A stretch of 7,463 nucleotides of DNA, taken from the NCBI GenBank assembly GCA_003477185.1, contig DMTJ01000601.1, forward strand, positions 2,674 through 10,136. Direction: 5' to 3'. Under the pieces are notes generated by a model. The model ran no database searches, was not told the origin of the DNA, and saw only the letters and a program-made list of their open reading frames with translations. Below, piece by piece: positions 1 to 5,462 of the stretch. This DNA comes from Lentisphaeria bacterium (GTDB lineage Bacteria > Verrucomicrobiota > Lentisphaeria > JABSQK01 > UBA12247). Each line of letters opens with the position of its first letter. Position 1 is the stretch's first letter. The translations under genes were made by a program, and so were the position numbers.

Positions 1-43
1 ATACCCGCAAGCGCCGGACCGTCACCCGGCTATAGCGCGGATG

Positions 44-72
44 TTGTTCGACCGCCCGCCGATGAATAATAT
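44..72 (+). promoter_or_regulatory. Candidate sigma70-type promoter upstream of the AAA-ATPase-like pseudogene
   Basis: TTGTTC at 44-49 and TAATAT at 67-72 are separated by 17 nt. They match the -35 and -10 consensus at 3 of 6 and 4 of 6 positions. An overlapping AATAAT at 65-70 is closer to the -10 consensus but gives a 15-nt spacer. The region lies 34 nt before the pseudogene start, and an AGGA at 96-99 gives that start a plausible ribosome binding site 6 nt away. The call rests on weak matches. Confidence 0.3.
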
Positions 73-105
73 GGCGCACGACGCAATCACCACTCAGGAT
101 TTCAC

Positions 106-434
106 ATGCCCGCGTTCCGGACTGCCACCGACGATTTCAAAAAGCTGCGCAACGCGGGTGGCTACTTCGCAGATAAGTCCCCGCTGATCCGGGCCGTTCT
201 CGACAGCAGCGATGTCACCTTACTGGCCAGACCGCGCCGTTTCGGCAGAACCTTGAACATGACAATGACGCGCTAACTCTTCGAGGCTATGAAGGAGAAA
301 CCGGGCGCTCTCTTTGACGGCCTTGCGACGACCGACGATGCCGATGCCATGAGGCATTTCGCATTTTGCGCAGTACCCCGTCATCTACCTTAGCCCCAAG
401 GACATCAAAGGCGCCGACTGGGCGGGGGAGTCAC
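106..434 (+). pseudogene. Decayed AAA-ATPase-like protein (family usually paired with a PD-(D/E)XK nuclease domain)
   Basis: Starting at ATG 106 (AGGA 6 nt upstream), the frame reads MPAFRTATDDFKKLRNAGGY, then FADKSPLIRAVLDSS and LLARPRRFGRTLNM. This is the characteristic N-terminus of the AAA-ATPase-like family, in which DFKKLR, DK and RPRRFGKT are typical. Codon 57 is TAA (274-276), where relatives usually have Tyr in an RYFFE-like stretch; TAC to TAA is the simplest explanation. Coding similarity continues as LFEAMKEK and LFDGLAT. It then shifts frame near 355-361, where a 7-nt near-duplication of GCATTT sits, and resumes at 371 as QYPVIYLSPKDIKGADW, a typical family strand. Similarity fades around 434, so the C-terminal nuclease part and most of the ATPase are gone. 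The P-loop-like Lys is Arg. From 435 to 608 I see no recognisable gene. The family is common in accessory DNA; its physiological role is poorly known. Confidence 0.8.
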
Positions 435-608
435 CCCAGTCGAGCTCGAACTACCGCCAGCCCCCGCGCCCTCGCTCGCCCCCATGCGCGACAAGCCCAA
501 GCTACACGGCATGGCACACCTTGTGCAAACGCTCCTGGCAGCCGTCAACTTCCCAATTCGCCTGTCTCAGCCTGAAAAACTCCCGATCGGCAGCTCCAGC
601 ATTCCCAG

Positions 609-1247
609 TTACCAGCTAGCCGGACGCGTCGGCGATGCGTACACCACCCGTAGCCCCACGAAGCGCCGCGCCTCCTGCTGCCACTTCAGGGCCTTGCCCA
701 AGGGCTCCGGCCCCAGAAAGCCCTCCAGCGTGCACTGCATCTGCACAGCACCCCGCCGGTAGTGCCCCAATTCGGCCCCGCAGCCCGGTCGCAGCCTCAG
801 CGTCCAGGGCGCATCCTCGCGCATTTCAATAAACACAGGCACTCCAGCGTTCCAATGCGCGACGCCAGTCACCCGCAGATGTTGATAACCGAAATCAGCA
901 AGGGTCAATTCAAGGTCATCGTCGCGGGCTCTCTCCGCCCCTTCCCGATATCCGGGCGCATCACTCCTACTCGCCACCTGTGATGCCTCTAGTGCGTCGC
1001 GATAGCCCCTAGCGTAGCCATCCAGCACCGCCATGCGCTGCCCTTCGGTTGGGGCCTCATACAACACATCCGCCGTCCGGAGTGCGTGGGGAAGTAGTTG
1101 TCGCACCACGGCCTCGCCATACACAATCTGGGCCGTCTGCAACCGCTTTTGAGCCAGGCTAAACTTCGTGGTTTGGCAACCACCCAGTAACAGACAAATC
1201 CCGGCGAACAACAACTGGCTCTGGGGAAAATTTTGCCAGGGCTTCAT
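609..1247 (-). CDS. Putative outer-membrane lipoprotein of unknown function
   Basis: This 212-residue protein starts at ATG (1245-1247). A purine-rich GAGAGAA ends 4 nt before the start and is only a weak ribosome binding site. Residues 1-23 form a type II signal peptide: a short N-region with Lys2, a hydrophobic stretch LLFAGICLLLGG, and a lipobox LGGC with the acylated Cys at position 24. Gln at +2 is compatible with outer-membrane sorting. The mature part has two GY-x-x-G elements (DGYARGYRDA and PGYREGAERA, about residues 75-107), and the rest looks like a small mixed alpha/beta domain with two Cys residues (about 154 and 171). I recognise no family. The gene begins 60 nt downstream of the tRNA-Tyr 3' end on the same strand, and no convincing terminator lies between them, so cotranscription is possible. 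Its 3' end faces the pseudogene remnant. The lipoprotein call is good; the function is unassigned. Confidence 0.75.
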   Translation of the reverse strand: MKPWQNFPQSQLLFAGICLLLGGCQTTKFSLAQKRLQTAQIVYGEAVVRQLLPHALRTADVLYEAPTEGQRMAVLDGYARGYRDALEASQVASRSDAPGYREGAERARDDDLELTLADFGYQHLRVTGVAHWNAGVPVFIEMREDAPWTLRLRPGCGAELGHYRRGAVQMQCTLEGFLGPEPLGKALKWQQEARRFVGLRVVYASPTRPASW

Positions 1248-1268
1248 CGTATTCTCTCGCTAATGATG

Positions 1269-1288
1269 ACCTTAGGTCCAAGCCTTGG
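1269..1288. repeat. Two adjacent short palindromes between tRNA-Tyr and the lipoprotein gene
   Basis: ACCTTAGGT (1269-1277) and CCAAGCCTTGG (1278-1288) are each perfect inverted repeats around a single central base, placed side by side. They lie 20 nt beyond the tRNA 3' end and 22 nt before the lipoprotein start. As RNA their loops would be too tight to make strong hairpins, and no T-run follows, so they do not look like an intrinsic terminator. They could be a protein-binding site or chance. Confidence 0.3.
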
Positions 1289-1307
1289 CGGCGGCGCGCT
1301 GAGGGAA

Positions 1308-1391
1308 TGGTGGTGGGGGAAGGATTCGAACCTTCGAAGCTTACGCAGCAGATTTACAGTCTGCCCCCTTTGACCACTCGGGAACCCCACC
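1308..1391 (-). tRNA. tRNA-Tyr (anticodon GUA)
   Basis: The minus strand folds as a complete 84-nt tRNA. The acceptor stem is GGTGGGG with CCCCACC, followed by discriminator A and an encoded CCA at 1308-1310. The anticodon stem is GCAGA/TCTGC with loop CTGTAAA, giving anticodon GTA at 1355-1357. A long variable arm (TGCGTAAGCTTC) marks it as a type II tRNA, as bacterial tRNA-Tyr is. The T arm is GAAGG-TTCGAAT-CCTTC. The sequence closely resembles Escherichia coli tRNA-Tyr. It is divergent from the ABC-F gene and lies upstream of the lipoprotein gene on the same strand. Confidence 0.97.
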
Positions 1392-1398
1392 ACTCGGG
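1373..1398. repeat. 10-nt direct repeat spanning the tRNA-Tyr 5' end
   Basis: ACCACTCGGG occurs at 1373-1382, inside the D-arm region of the tRNA gene, and again at 1389-1398, across the tRNA 5' boundary. The repeat period is 16 nt. On the tRNA strand this puts a copy of CCCGAGTGGT in the leader, ending just inside the acceptor stem. It may be a small slippage duplication or coincidence between the acceptor sequence and the leader. Confidence 0.5.
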
Positions 1399-1422
1399 CT
1401 TGTTCAAACCGGCTGGATTGAA

Positions 1423-1436
1423 CTCGCTACAGCGAG
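1423..1436. repeat. Small hairpin in the tRNA-Tyr leader / ABC-F upstream region
   Basis: CTCGC (1423-1427), loop TACA and GCGAG (1432-1436) form a perfect 5-bp stem. It lies in the 171-nt gap between the divergent tRNA and ABC-F genes, about 32 nt upstream of the tRNA 5' end. It could be part of the tRNA leader transcript. No T-run follows in either direction, so it is not a terminator. Confidence 0.35.
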
Positions 1437-1444
1437 AGCCCCAG

Positions 1445-1472
1445 AATTTAGTCGCGAGTCTGATCCTTGCAA
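1445..1472 (-). promoter_or_regulatory. Candidate promoter for tRNA-Tyr
   Basis: Read on the minus strand, TTGCAA (1472-1467) is followed after 16 nt by TAAATT (1450-1445). Each box matches the sigma70 consensus at 4 of 6 positions. The -10 lies 53 nt before the tRNA 5' end, leaving room for a leader removed by RNase P. I saw no better candidate in the intergenic region; it remains a weak prediction. Confidence 0.35.
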
Positions 1473-1562
1473 ACTGATTCCGCAATTCCTTTGTTCTTTC
1501 GTCTCACGCGCACCCCGCCATAGTGCGCGCTGCCCTTGCCCTCCGACACTGTGATTGACCCT

Positions 1563-3380
1563 ATGCTTGAGATTGCCAATCTTCACAAACGCTACGGCCC
1601 GCGCGTCGTCTTCGAAAAAGCTGCTGCCTTTATGTCCCCGAATGTCCGCATCGGCCTTGTCGGCCCCAACGGCTGCGGAAAAACCACCTTGCTGCGCATG
1701 GTCGCTGGCGAGGAGGACTGGGAAGGCGGCGATATCCGCCTCAAGAAGGGCTGTAAGATCGGCTACCTGCCCCAGGATCTCGCAGAACTTCCCGGCGCCA
1801 CCATTAGCGAATCCGTACATCGCGGTGAGTATCCGGAGTACGTGGCCGAGCGCCTGCTTTCCGGCCTCGGCTTCGCCTCCGACGAATACAAGCAGCCGCC
1901 AGATAGCTTCTCCGGCGGCTTCCGTATGCGCGTGGCCCTCGCGCACTTGTTGATTGCCGAGCCCGACATCCTGCTCATGGACGAGCCCACCAACCATCTC
2001 GACAGGGCTAGCTGCCGCTGGCTTGAGCAGTTTCTGCGAGATACCTCGACAGCCGTCCTAATGGTCAGCCATGACACCGAGTTTCTGGACCGCACCGTCA
2101 CCCACATCTGGGAAGTCTACCAGACCACCCTGCGGCCCTACACAGGAAACTATTCCCGGTTTATCAGACAGCGCGAGGCCCGCCAAGCTCAGCTGGAATC
2201 GGCCGCCAAGTCCCAGCAGCGCAAGGTCGACAAGCTCGAGCGTTTTGTCGATCGCTTTCGCTCCAAGGCATCCAAGGCCAGTCAGGTCCAGTCCCGCATC
2301 AAAGAGCTGGACAAGGTCAAGACGATCGAGCTCGAACGCAAGACCCGCGGCTTTCAGTTCACCTTTCCTAAGCCGCCCGCAAGCGGACATTCCGTACTCA
2401 AGCTTGATCACATCGCCAAGCGCTACGAAGAAAACATCGTCTACCGCGACTTTAATCTCGAGATCGAACGCGGCGAGCGTGTCGCGCTCGTCGGCGAGAA
2501 CGGTGCTGGCAAGACCACCCTGCTCAAAATCCTCGCGGGCGTGCTCGATTTCGAGAAAGGCACCCGGACCGTCGGCCACAACGCAACCTTGCACTACTTT
2601 GCCCAGCACCAGAGCGAGGCGCTCAATCTCGATCACAACATCATCGACTCGCTACACGAAGTTGCCGAACTTGCGGAGACTGCAGACACCCAATATCTGC
2701 GAAACGTAGCCGGTGCCTTTTTGTTCTCCGGCGAGGACCAGTTCAAGCGCATCTCCGTCCTCAGCGGCGGTGAGAAGGCCCGTGTCGCCCTCGCGCGAAT
2801 GCTGATCCGGCCCACCAACACGCTGCTGCTGGACGAACCCACCAACCATCTCGACCCGCGAGCCGTAGACGTCATCACCGATGCCCTCAGCGACTTCCCA
2901 GGTACCATCGTCTTCATCTCACATGATCCCACCTTTCTGATGCGCATGGCCACTCGAGTCGTGCACATCGAGCAGGGCGTGCCCACGCTCTACCCTGGCG
3001 GCTATGAGTACTACCTCTGGAAGCGCCGTGACCTGCTCGCCGAAGACGCAGAGATCGCAAGCGCTCCAGCCCCAAAGGCCAAGAAAGCCCCTGCTAAGCC
3101 TTCTGAGGGGGCCCGCCGCTATGAGACTGCGAAAGCCCTCAAGTCCGCCAAGCGCAAGCTAGATCGCCTTGAGAAGGCAGTCGCTGAGCTCGAGATCAGC
3201 TGCGCAGAACAGGAAACAGAGTTGGCCAGTGAAGGGGCCTACGAGGATTACGAGCTGTGGGCCAAATTAGAAGCCACCCACCGCGAAGCACGTGCCAGGC
3301 TGGACCGGAACCTGGCTGATTGGCAGGCCCAAGCAGAAGAAGTCGAACGCCTCGACCAAGTGATGGCCAGCTTTGAATAG
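1563..3380 (+). CDS. ABC-F family ATPase, YheS/ABCF3-like
   Basis: This 605-residue cytoplasmic protein has two ABC ATPase domains and no membrane segments. Domain 1 has Walker A GPNGCGKTT (34-42), signature FSGG (116-119), Walker B with DEPTNHLD (catalytic Glu141) and the switch His170. Domain 2 has GENGAGKTT (311-319), LSGGEK (400-405), DEPTNHLD (Glu425) and His454. The linker at about 200-275 is basic and helical, with DRFRSKASKASQVQSRIKEL, closely like the P-site tRNA interaction motif of YheS; YFAQHQ (345-350) also fits YheS. Residues about 515-603 are a charged coiled coil after an Ala/Lys/Pro-rich hinge. ABC-F proteins bind the ribosomal E site and act on stalled peptidyl-transferase centres. 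The arm subdomain normally inserted in domain 1 looks mostly absent. I chose ATG 1563 because MLEIANLHKRYG matches family starts; an in-frame TTG at 1536 would add nine unconserved residues. No clear Shine-Dalgarno is present. The gene overlaps the next by 8 nt. Confidence 0.93.
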   Translation: MLEIANLHKRYGPRVVFEKAAAFMSPNVRIGLVGPNGCGKTTLLRMVAGEEDWEGGDIRLKKGCKIGYLPQDLAELPGATISESVHRGEYPEYVAERLLSGLGFASDEYKQPPDSFSGGFRMRVALAHLLIAEPDILLMDEPTNHLDRASCRWLEQFLRDTSTAVLMVSHDTEFLDRTVTHIWEVYQTTLRPYTGNYSRFIRQREARQAQLESAAKSQQRKVDKLERFVDRFRSKASKASQVQSRIKELDKVKTIELERKTRGFQFTFPKPPASGHSVLKLDHIAKRYEENIVYRDFNLEIERGERVALVGENGAGKTTLLKILAGVLDFEKGTRTVGHNATLHYFAQHQSEALNLDHNIIDSLHEVAELAETADTQYLRNVAGAFLFSGEDQFKRISVLSGGEKARVALARMLIRPTNTLLLDEPTNHLDPRAVDVITDALSDFPGTIVFISHDPTFLMRMATRVVHIEQGVPTLYPGGYEYYLWKRRDLLAEDAEIASAPAPKAKKAPAKPSEGARRYETAKALKSAKRKLDRLEKAVAELEISCAEQETELASEGAYEDYELWAKLEATHREARARLDRNLADWQAQAEEVERLDQVMASFE

Positions 3381-4452
3381 CACGACCATCGCCAAACTCG
3401 TCGAGACCTACAAGCTGCCGAAGTTTCGCGGCGCACAGCTGCGCAAAGCCTTCTTCGAGCAGCAAGTGACCAAATTTCAGGACGTGTCCACGCTCAGCCT
3501 GCCGATGCGCCAGACCCTTGCTGCGGAGCAGCGCGTTCTGTCCTTTGACACTGAGGCCGTGTTCAAAGCCTCGGACGGGCGGGCTTACAAGGCCCTCCTG
3601 CTTCTACCCGACGGCAACCGCATCGAAACTGTCCTGCTCAATCCCAAGCCTGGTCTTTGGTCCTGCTGCATCAGCAGTCAGGTCGGTTGCGGCCTCGCCT
3701 GCACCTTCTGTGCCACTGGCAAGCTTGGCCTCTCCCGCAACCTGACCGCAGAAGAAATCTCAGACCAGGTCCTATTCTGGCGGCAATACATTTGCCAACA
3801 GCGCCTGGACGCTAGGCTTTCCAACGTCGTTTACATGGGCATGGGTGAGCCTATGCAGAACCGCCGCGAAGTCTTCGCCAGCCTGACCGAGCTCATGAAT
3901 CCCGACACATTCGGCATCGGGGCTCGCCACCTCTCAGTCTCTACCGTCGGCCTCGTCAAGCCCATGAAGGAGTTCACCGATCAGTTTCCGCAGGTCAATC
4001 TTGCCCTCTCGCTACACGCAGCAAACGACACCCTGCGCGAACGCCTGATGCCCGTCAATAAATCGCAGCCACTAGCCGCACTTCGCGAAGCCCTGCAATA
4101 CCACGCAGATGAGACCAATCGCAAGATTTTCCTTGAGTACATCCTGCTCAGCGGCGAGAATGACAGCGCCGAGCACGCGGAAGAGCTCGTCCGCTACGTG
4201 CGTTCAGTCGACCGCCCTGCCCTGCTCCACACCAATCTCATAGTCTACAATCCCACGGATAGCGACCACCAAGCCAGCGCCCGCGAGCGTGCCCGGGCCT
4301 TTCGAGACCAGCTGGAAGCAGCGGGGCTCTCCGTCACCATTCGCCGTAACCTCGGCCGTGATATCGACGCCGCTTGCGGCCAGCTCGCGCTTAAAGCAGG
4401 CGAAACGCCCGGCTACTCCCCCTCGGCTGAAAGCAGCCCAGCTTCCTTGTAG
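3373..4452 (+). CDS. rlmN: RlmN/Cfr-family radical-SAM 23S rRNA A2503 methyltransferase
   Basis: This 359-residue cytoplasmic enzyme should methylate A2503 of 23S rRNA, and tRNA too in the RlmN case. The [4Fe-4S] motif CX3CX2C is Cys106, Cys110 and Cys113, in SSQVGCGLACTFCATG. Cys99, seven residues before it, matches E. coli Cys118, and Cys325 in GRDIDAACGQL matches the methyl-carrying Cys355. Glu85 in RIETV and the GMGEP loop (156-160) are RlmN-like. Several other stretches (KFQD near 34-37, FPQVNL, LMPVN, HTNLIVYNPT, SVTIR) look closer to Cfr than to E. coli RlmN. TTG 3373 is the only plausible start: an in-frame TGA lies at 3361-3363 and the next ATG is at codon 45. The TTG lies inside the last codons of the ABC-F gene, so translation is probably coupled. 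The tail after about residue 335 is unconserved and lies across the 3' end of the convergent TAXI gene. C2 or C8 specificity cannot be settled by eye. Confidence 0.9.
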   Translation: MNSTTIAKLVETYKLPKFRGAQLRKAFFEQQVTKFQDVSTLSLPMRQTLAAEQRVLSFDTEAVFKASDGRAYKALLLLPDGNRIETVLLNPKPGLWSCCISSQVGCGLACTFCATGKLGLSRNLTAEEISDQVLFWRQYICQQRLDARLSNVVYMGMGEPMQNRREVFASLTELMNPDTFGIGARHLSVSTVGLVKPMKEFTDQFPQVNLALSLHAANDTLRERLMPVNKSQPLAALREALQYHADETNRKIFLEYILLSGENDSAEHAEELVRYVRSVDRPALLHTNLIVYNPTDSDHQASARERARAFRDQLEAAGLSVTIRRNLGRDIDAACGQLALKAGETPGYSPSAESSPASL

Positions 4453-5399
4453 TAGCGAATCGCGCCCGGATGCAAAGGCGCGGACAATCCCTTGAGCATG
4501 CTCTCTTTGGTCAGGAGCTCGAATGCTGGATGCATCGCCCGAAACTTATCGAGATTGTCGAACACTTCCTTCGTGATTGCGTACACGATATCATCCGGTA
4601 CATTCGTGGAAGACATCATCGTGGCCTTCACACCGAATGTAGGCGTATCTGCCTGGTTTGTGGCATTCGGATAAAGTTTTGCTGGAATCTTGTCGGTCAC
4701 GTAGTACGGATTGGCCGCTACCAAATCTGCCGTCTCAGTGATCGGCACAAAATGCACCGTCCGCTTACCCGCCGTTGCCTCCTTGAGTGCCCCATTCGGG
4801 TGCCCAACCGTATAAAAGAACGCGTCGATGCGATCATCCTTTAACATCCCGGGCGCATCCGCGGCCTTTTCATTGCTCGCCTGAATGTCCGCCTCAACAT
4901 CCAAACCGGCCACCTTTAGAGCATCCATCGCGTTCAGTCGTTGTCCCGAGCCAGGATTGCCAATGTTCACACGTTTTCCCTTCAGATCTGCCAGGGTTGC
5001 GATGTTCGCAGAATCTGCGGCCACCAGCGTCACCAACTCCGGATGCACTGAGAACACCGCGCAAAGCAACTCCTGTCTCCCCTTTTCCTCCCAGGCCCCC
5101 TTCCCTTCGCAGGCCTGGTACTGGATATCAGACTGCACCATTCCGAAGTCTATATCGCCGCTGAGCAGCTGATTAATATTTGCCACCGAGCCTCCTGTAG
5201 ACGATGAGGTGCACTTCAGCCCGTACAGGGCCTCCTTCTTGTTTACCAGCTCAGAGACACGGCTGCCGACCTGATAATACACACCGGTAAGGCCGCCGGT
5301 TCCGATCGTGACGTGGGTCTGCTTTAAGCCGTCGCCGCTGCCGCAGCTAGTCAGCCAGAGAGCGAGCGATCCGAGAAGAATTGATTTGAAAACGTTCAT
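4413..5399 (-). CDS. TAXI-family TRAP transporter solute-binding lipoprotein
   Basis: This 328-residue protein begins at ATG 5397-5399, with AGGA (5407-5410) 7 nt upstream. Residues 1-18 are a lipoprotein signal (Lys5, hydrophobic core, lipobox LTSC, lipidated Cys19), so it should be anchored on the periplasmic side of a membrane. The mature part has the TAXI signature order: VTIGTGGLTGVYYQVG (30-45), TGGSVANINQLLSGDIDFGM with QSD, HPELVTLVA, TLADLKGKRVNIGNPGSGQR, IDAFFYTVGHPNG, YYVTDKIPAKLYPN and the C-terminal HPGAIRYYKEAGL. Characterised members bind small acids such as glutamate or C4-type carboxylates for TRAP uptake; the ligand here cannot be read from sequence. No TRAP membrane subunit lies in the window. 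A longer reading frame to 5462 exists, but it starts before the predicted transcript and lacks a signal peptide. The gene has its own strong promoter upstream, and its last 40 nt overlap the convergent rlmN-like gene. Confidence 0.92.
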   Translation of the reverse strand: MNVFKSILLGSLALWLTSCGSGDGLKQTHVTIGTGGLTGVYYQVGSRVSELVNKKEALYGLKCTSSSTGGSVANINQLLSGDIDFGMVQSDIQYQACEGKGAWEEKGRQELLCAVFSVHPELVTLVAADSANIATLADLKGKRVNIGNPGSGQRLNAMDALKVAGLDVEADIQASNEKAADAPGMLKDDRIDAFFYTVGHPNGALKEATAGKRTVHFVPITETADLVAANPYYVTDKIPAKLYPNATNQADTPTFGVKATMMSSTNVPDDIVYAITKEVFDNLDKFRAMHPAFELLTKESMLKGLSAPLHPGAIRYYKEAGLLSAEGE

Positions 5400-5406
5400 T
5401 GCGAGG

Positions 5407-5410
5407 TCCT
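5407..5410 (-). promoter_or_regulatory. Ribosome binding site of the TAXI gene
   Basis: The minus strand reads AGGACCTCGCA directly before ATG 5399. The AGGA core sits 7 nt from the start. This supports the lipoprotein start over the longer frame beginning near 5462. Confidence 0.6.
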
Positions 5411-5434
5411 GTCCAGTTGGTGATGCAGGCCTCA

Positions 5435-5462
5435 AGCATAGCAAGGCGATCGCCTGTGTCAA
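5435..5462 (-). promoter_or_regulatory. Strong sigma70-type promoter of the TAXI gene, extended -10
   Basis: On the minus strand a perfect TTGACA (5462-5457) is followed by a 16-nt spacer and TATGCT (5440-5435). TGC immediately before the -10 gives the extended -10 motif TGnTATnnT. Transcription should start near 5428, leaving a leader of about 30 nt with the AGGA site. The -35 box overlaps the helicase TGA stop codon (5459-5461). The TAXI gene can therefore be transcribed independently of the helicase gene. Confidence 0.7.
5444..5455. promoter_or_regulatory. Candidate operator: 12-bp perfect palindrome in the TAXI promoter spacer
   Basis: AGGCGATCGCCT is a perfect 12-bp inverted repeat lying wholly within the 16-bp spacer between the -35 and -10 boxes. 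A dimeric regulator bound here would compete directly with RNA polymerase, the classic repressor position, or could remodel a short spacer as MerR-type activators do (though 16 bp is shorter than the usual MerR-type spacer). The site contains GATC, so Dam-like methylation could matter if present. No regulator gene is visible nearby. Confidence 0.5.

Noticed and set aside
13..30. GCCGG...CCGGC inverted repeat as a terminator of a gene left of the window
   Set aside because: The stem is 5 bp with an 8-nt loop and no T-run follows.
484..762. 92-codon plus-strand frame between the pseudogene and the lipoprotein
   Set aside because: It overlaps the lipoprotein gene in antisense and resembles no family; it does not continue the AAA-ATPase-like homology.
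1536..1562. Upstream TTG (1536) or GTG (1551) as the ABC-F start
   Set aside because: They add residues not seen in the family and have no better ribosome binding site. ATG 1563 aligns with usual ABC-F N-termini.
1404..1997. Long open frame on the minus strand antisense to the ABC-F gene
   Set aside because: It lies opposite the strongly conserved Walker A, signature and Walker B of domain 1, and shows no family similarity. It is a GC-rich shadow frame.
2058..2636. Second long minus-strand frame antisense to the ABC-F gene
   Set aside because: It mirrors the linker and second Walker A region, and its low-complexity composition follows from the sense codons.
3373..4452. Naming the methyltransferase as a cfr resistance gene
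   Set aside because: GMGEP and LEYILL are RlmN-like at positions where Cfr differs, so a resistance label is not justified by sequence reading alone.
5446..5453. GCGATCGC, the HIP1 octamer abundant in cyanobacteria
   Set aside because: I noticed only this occurrence in the window, whereas HIP1 genomes carry it roughly every kilobase or more often. It is better explained as the core of the promoter palindrome.
5400..5462. N-terminal extension of the TAXI protein to 5462
   Set aside because: The extension would move the signal peptide inside the protein and overlaps the promoter. ATG 5399 has a good ribosome binding site and starts a clean lipoprotein signal.
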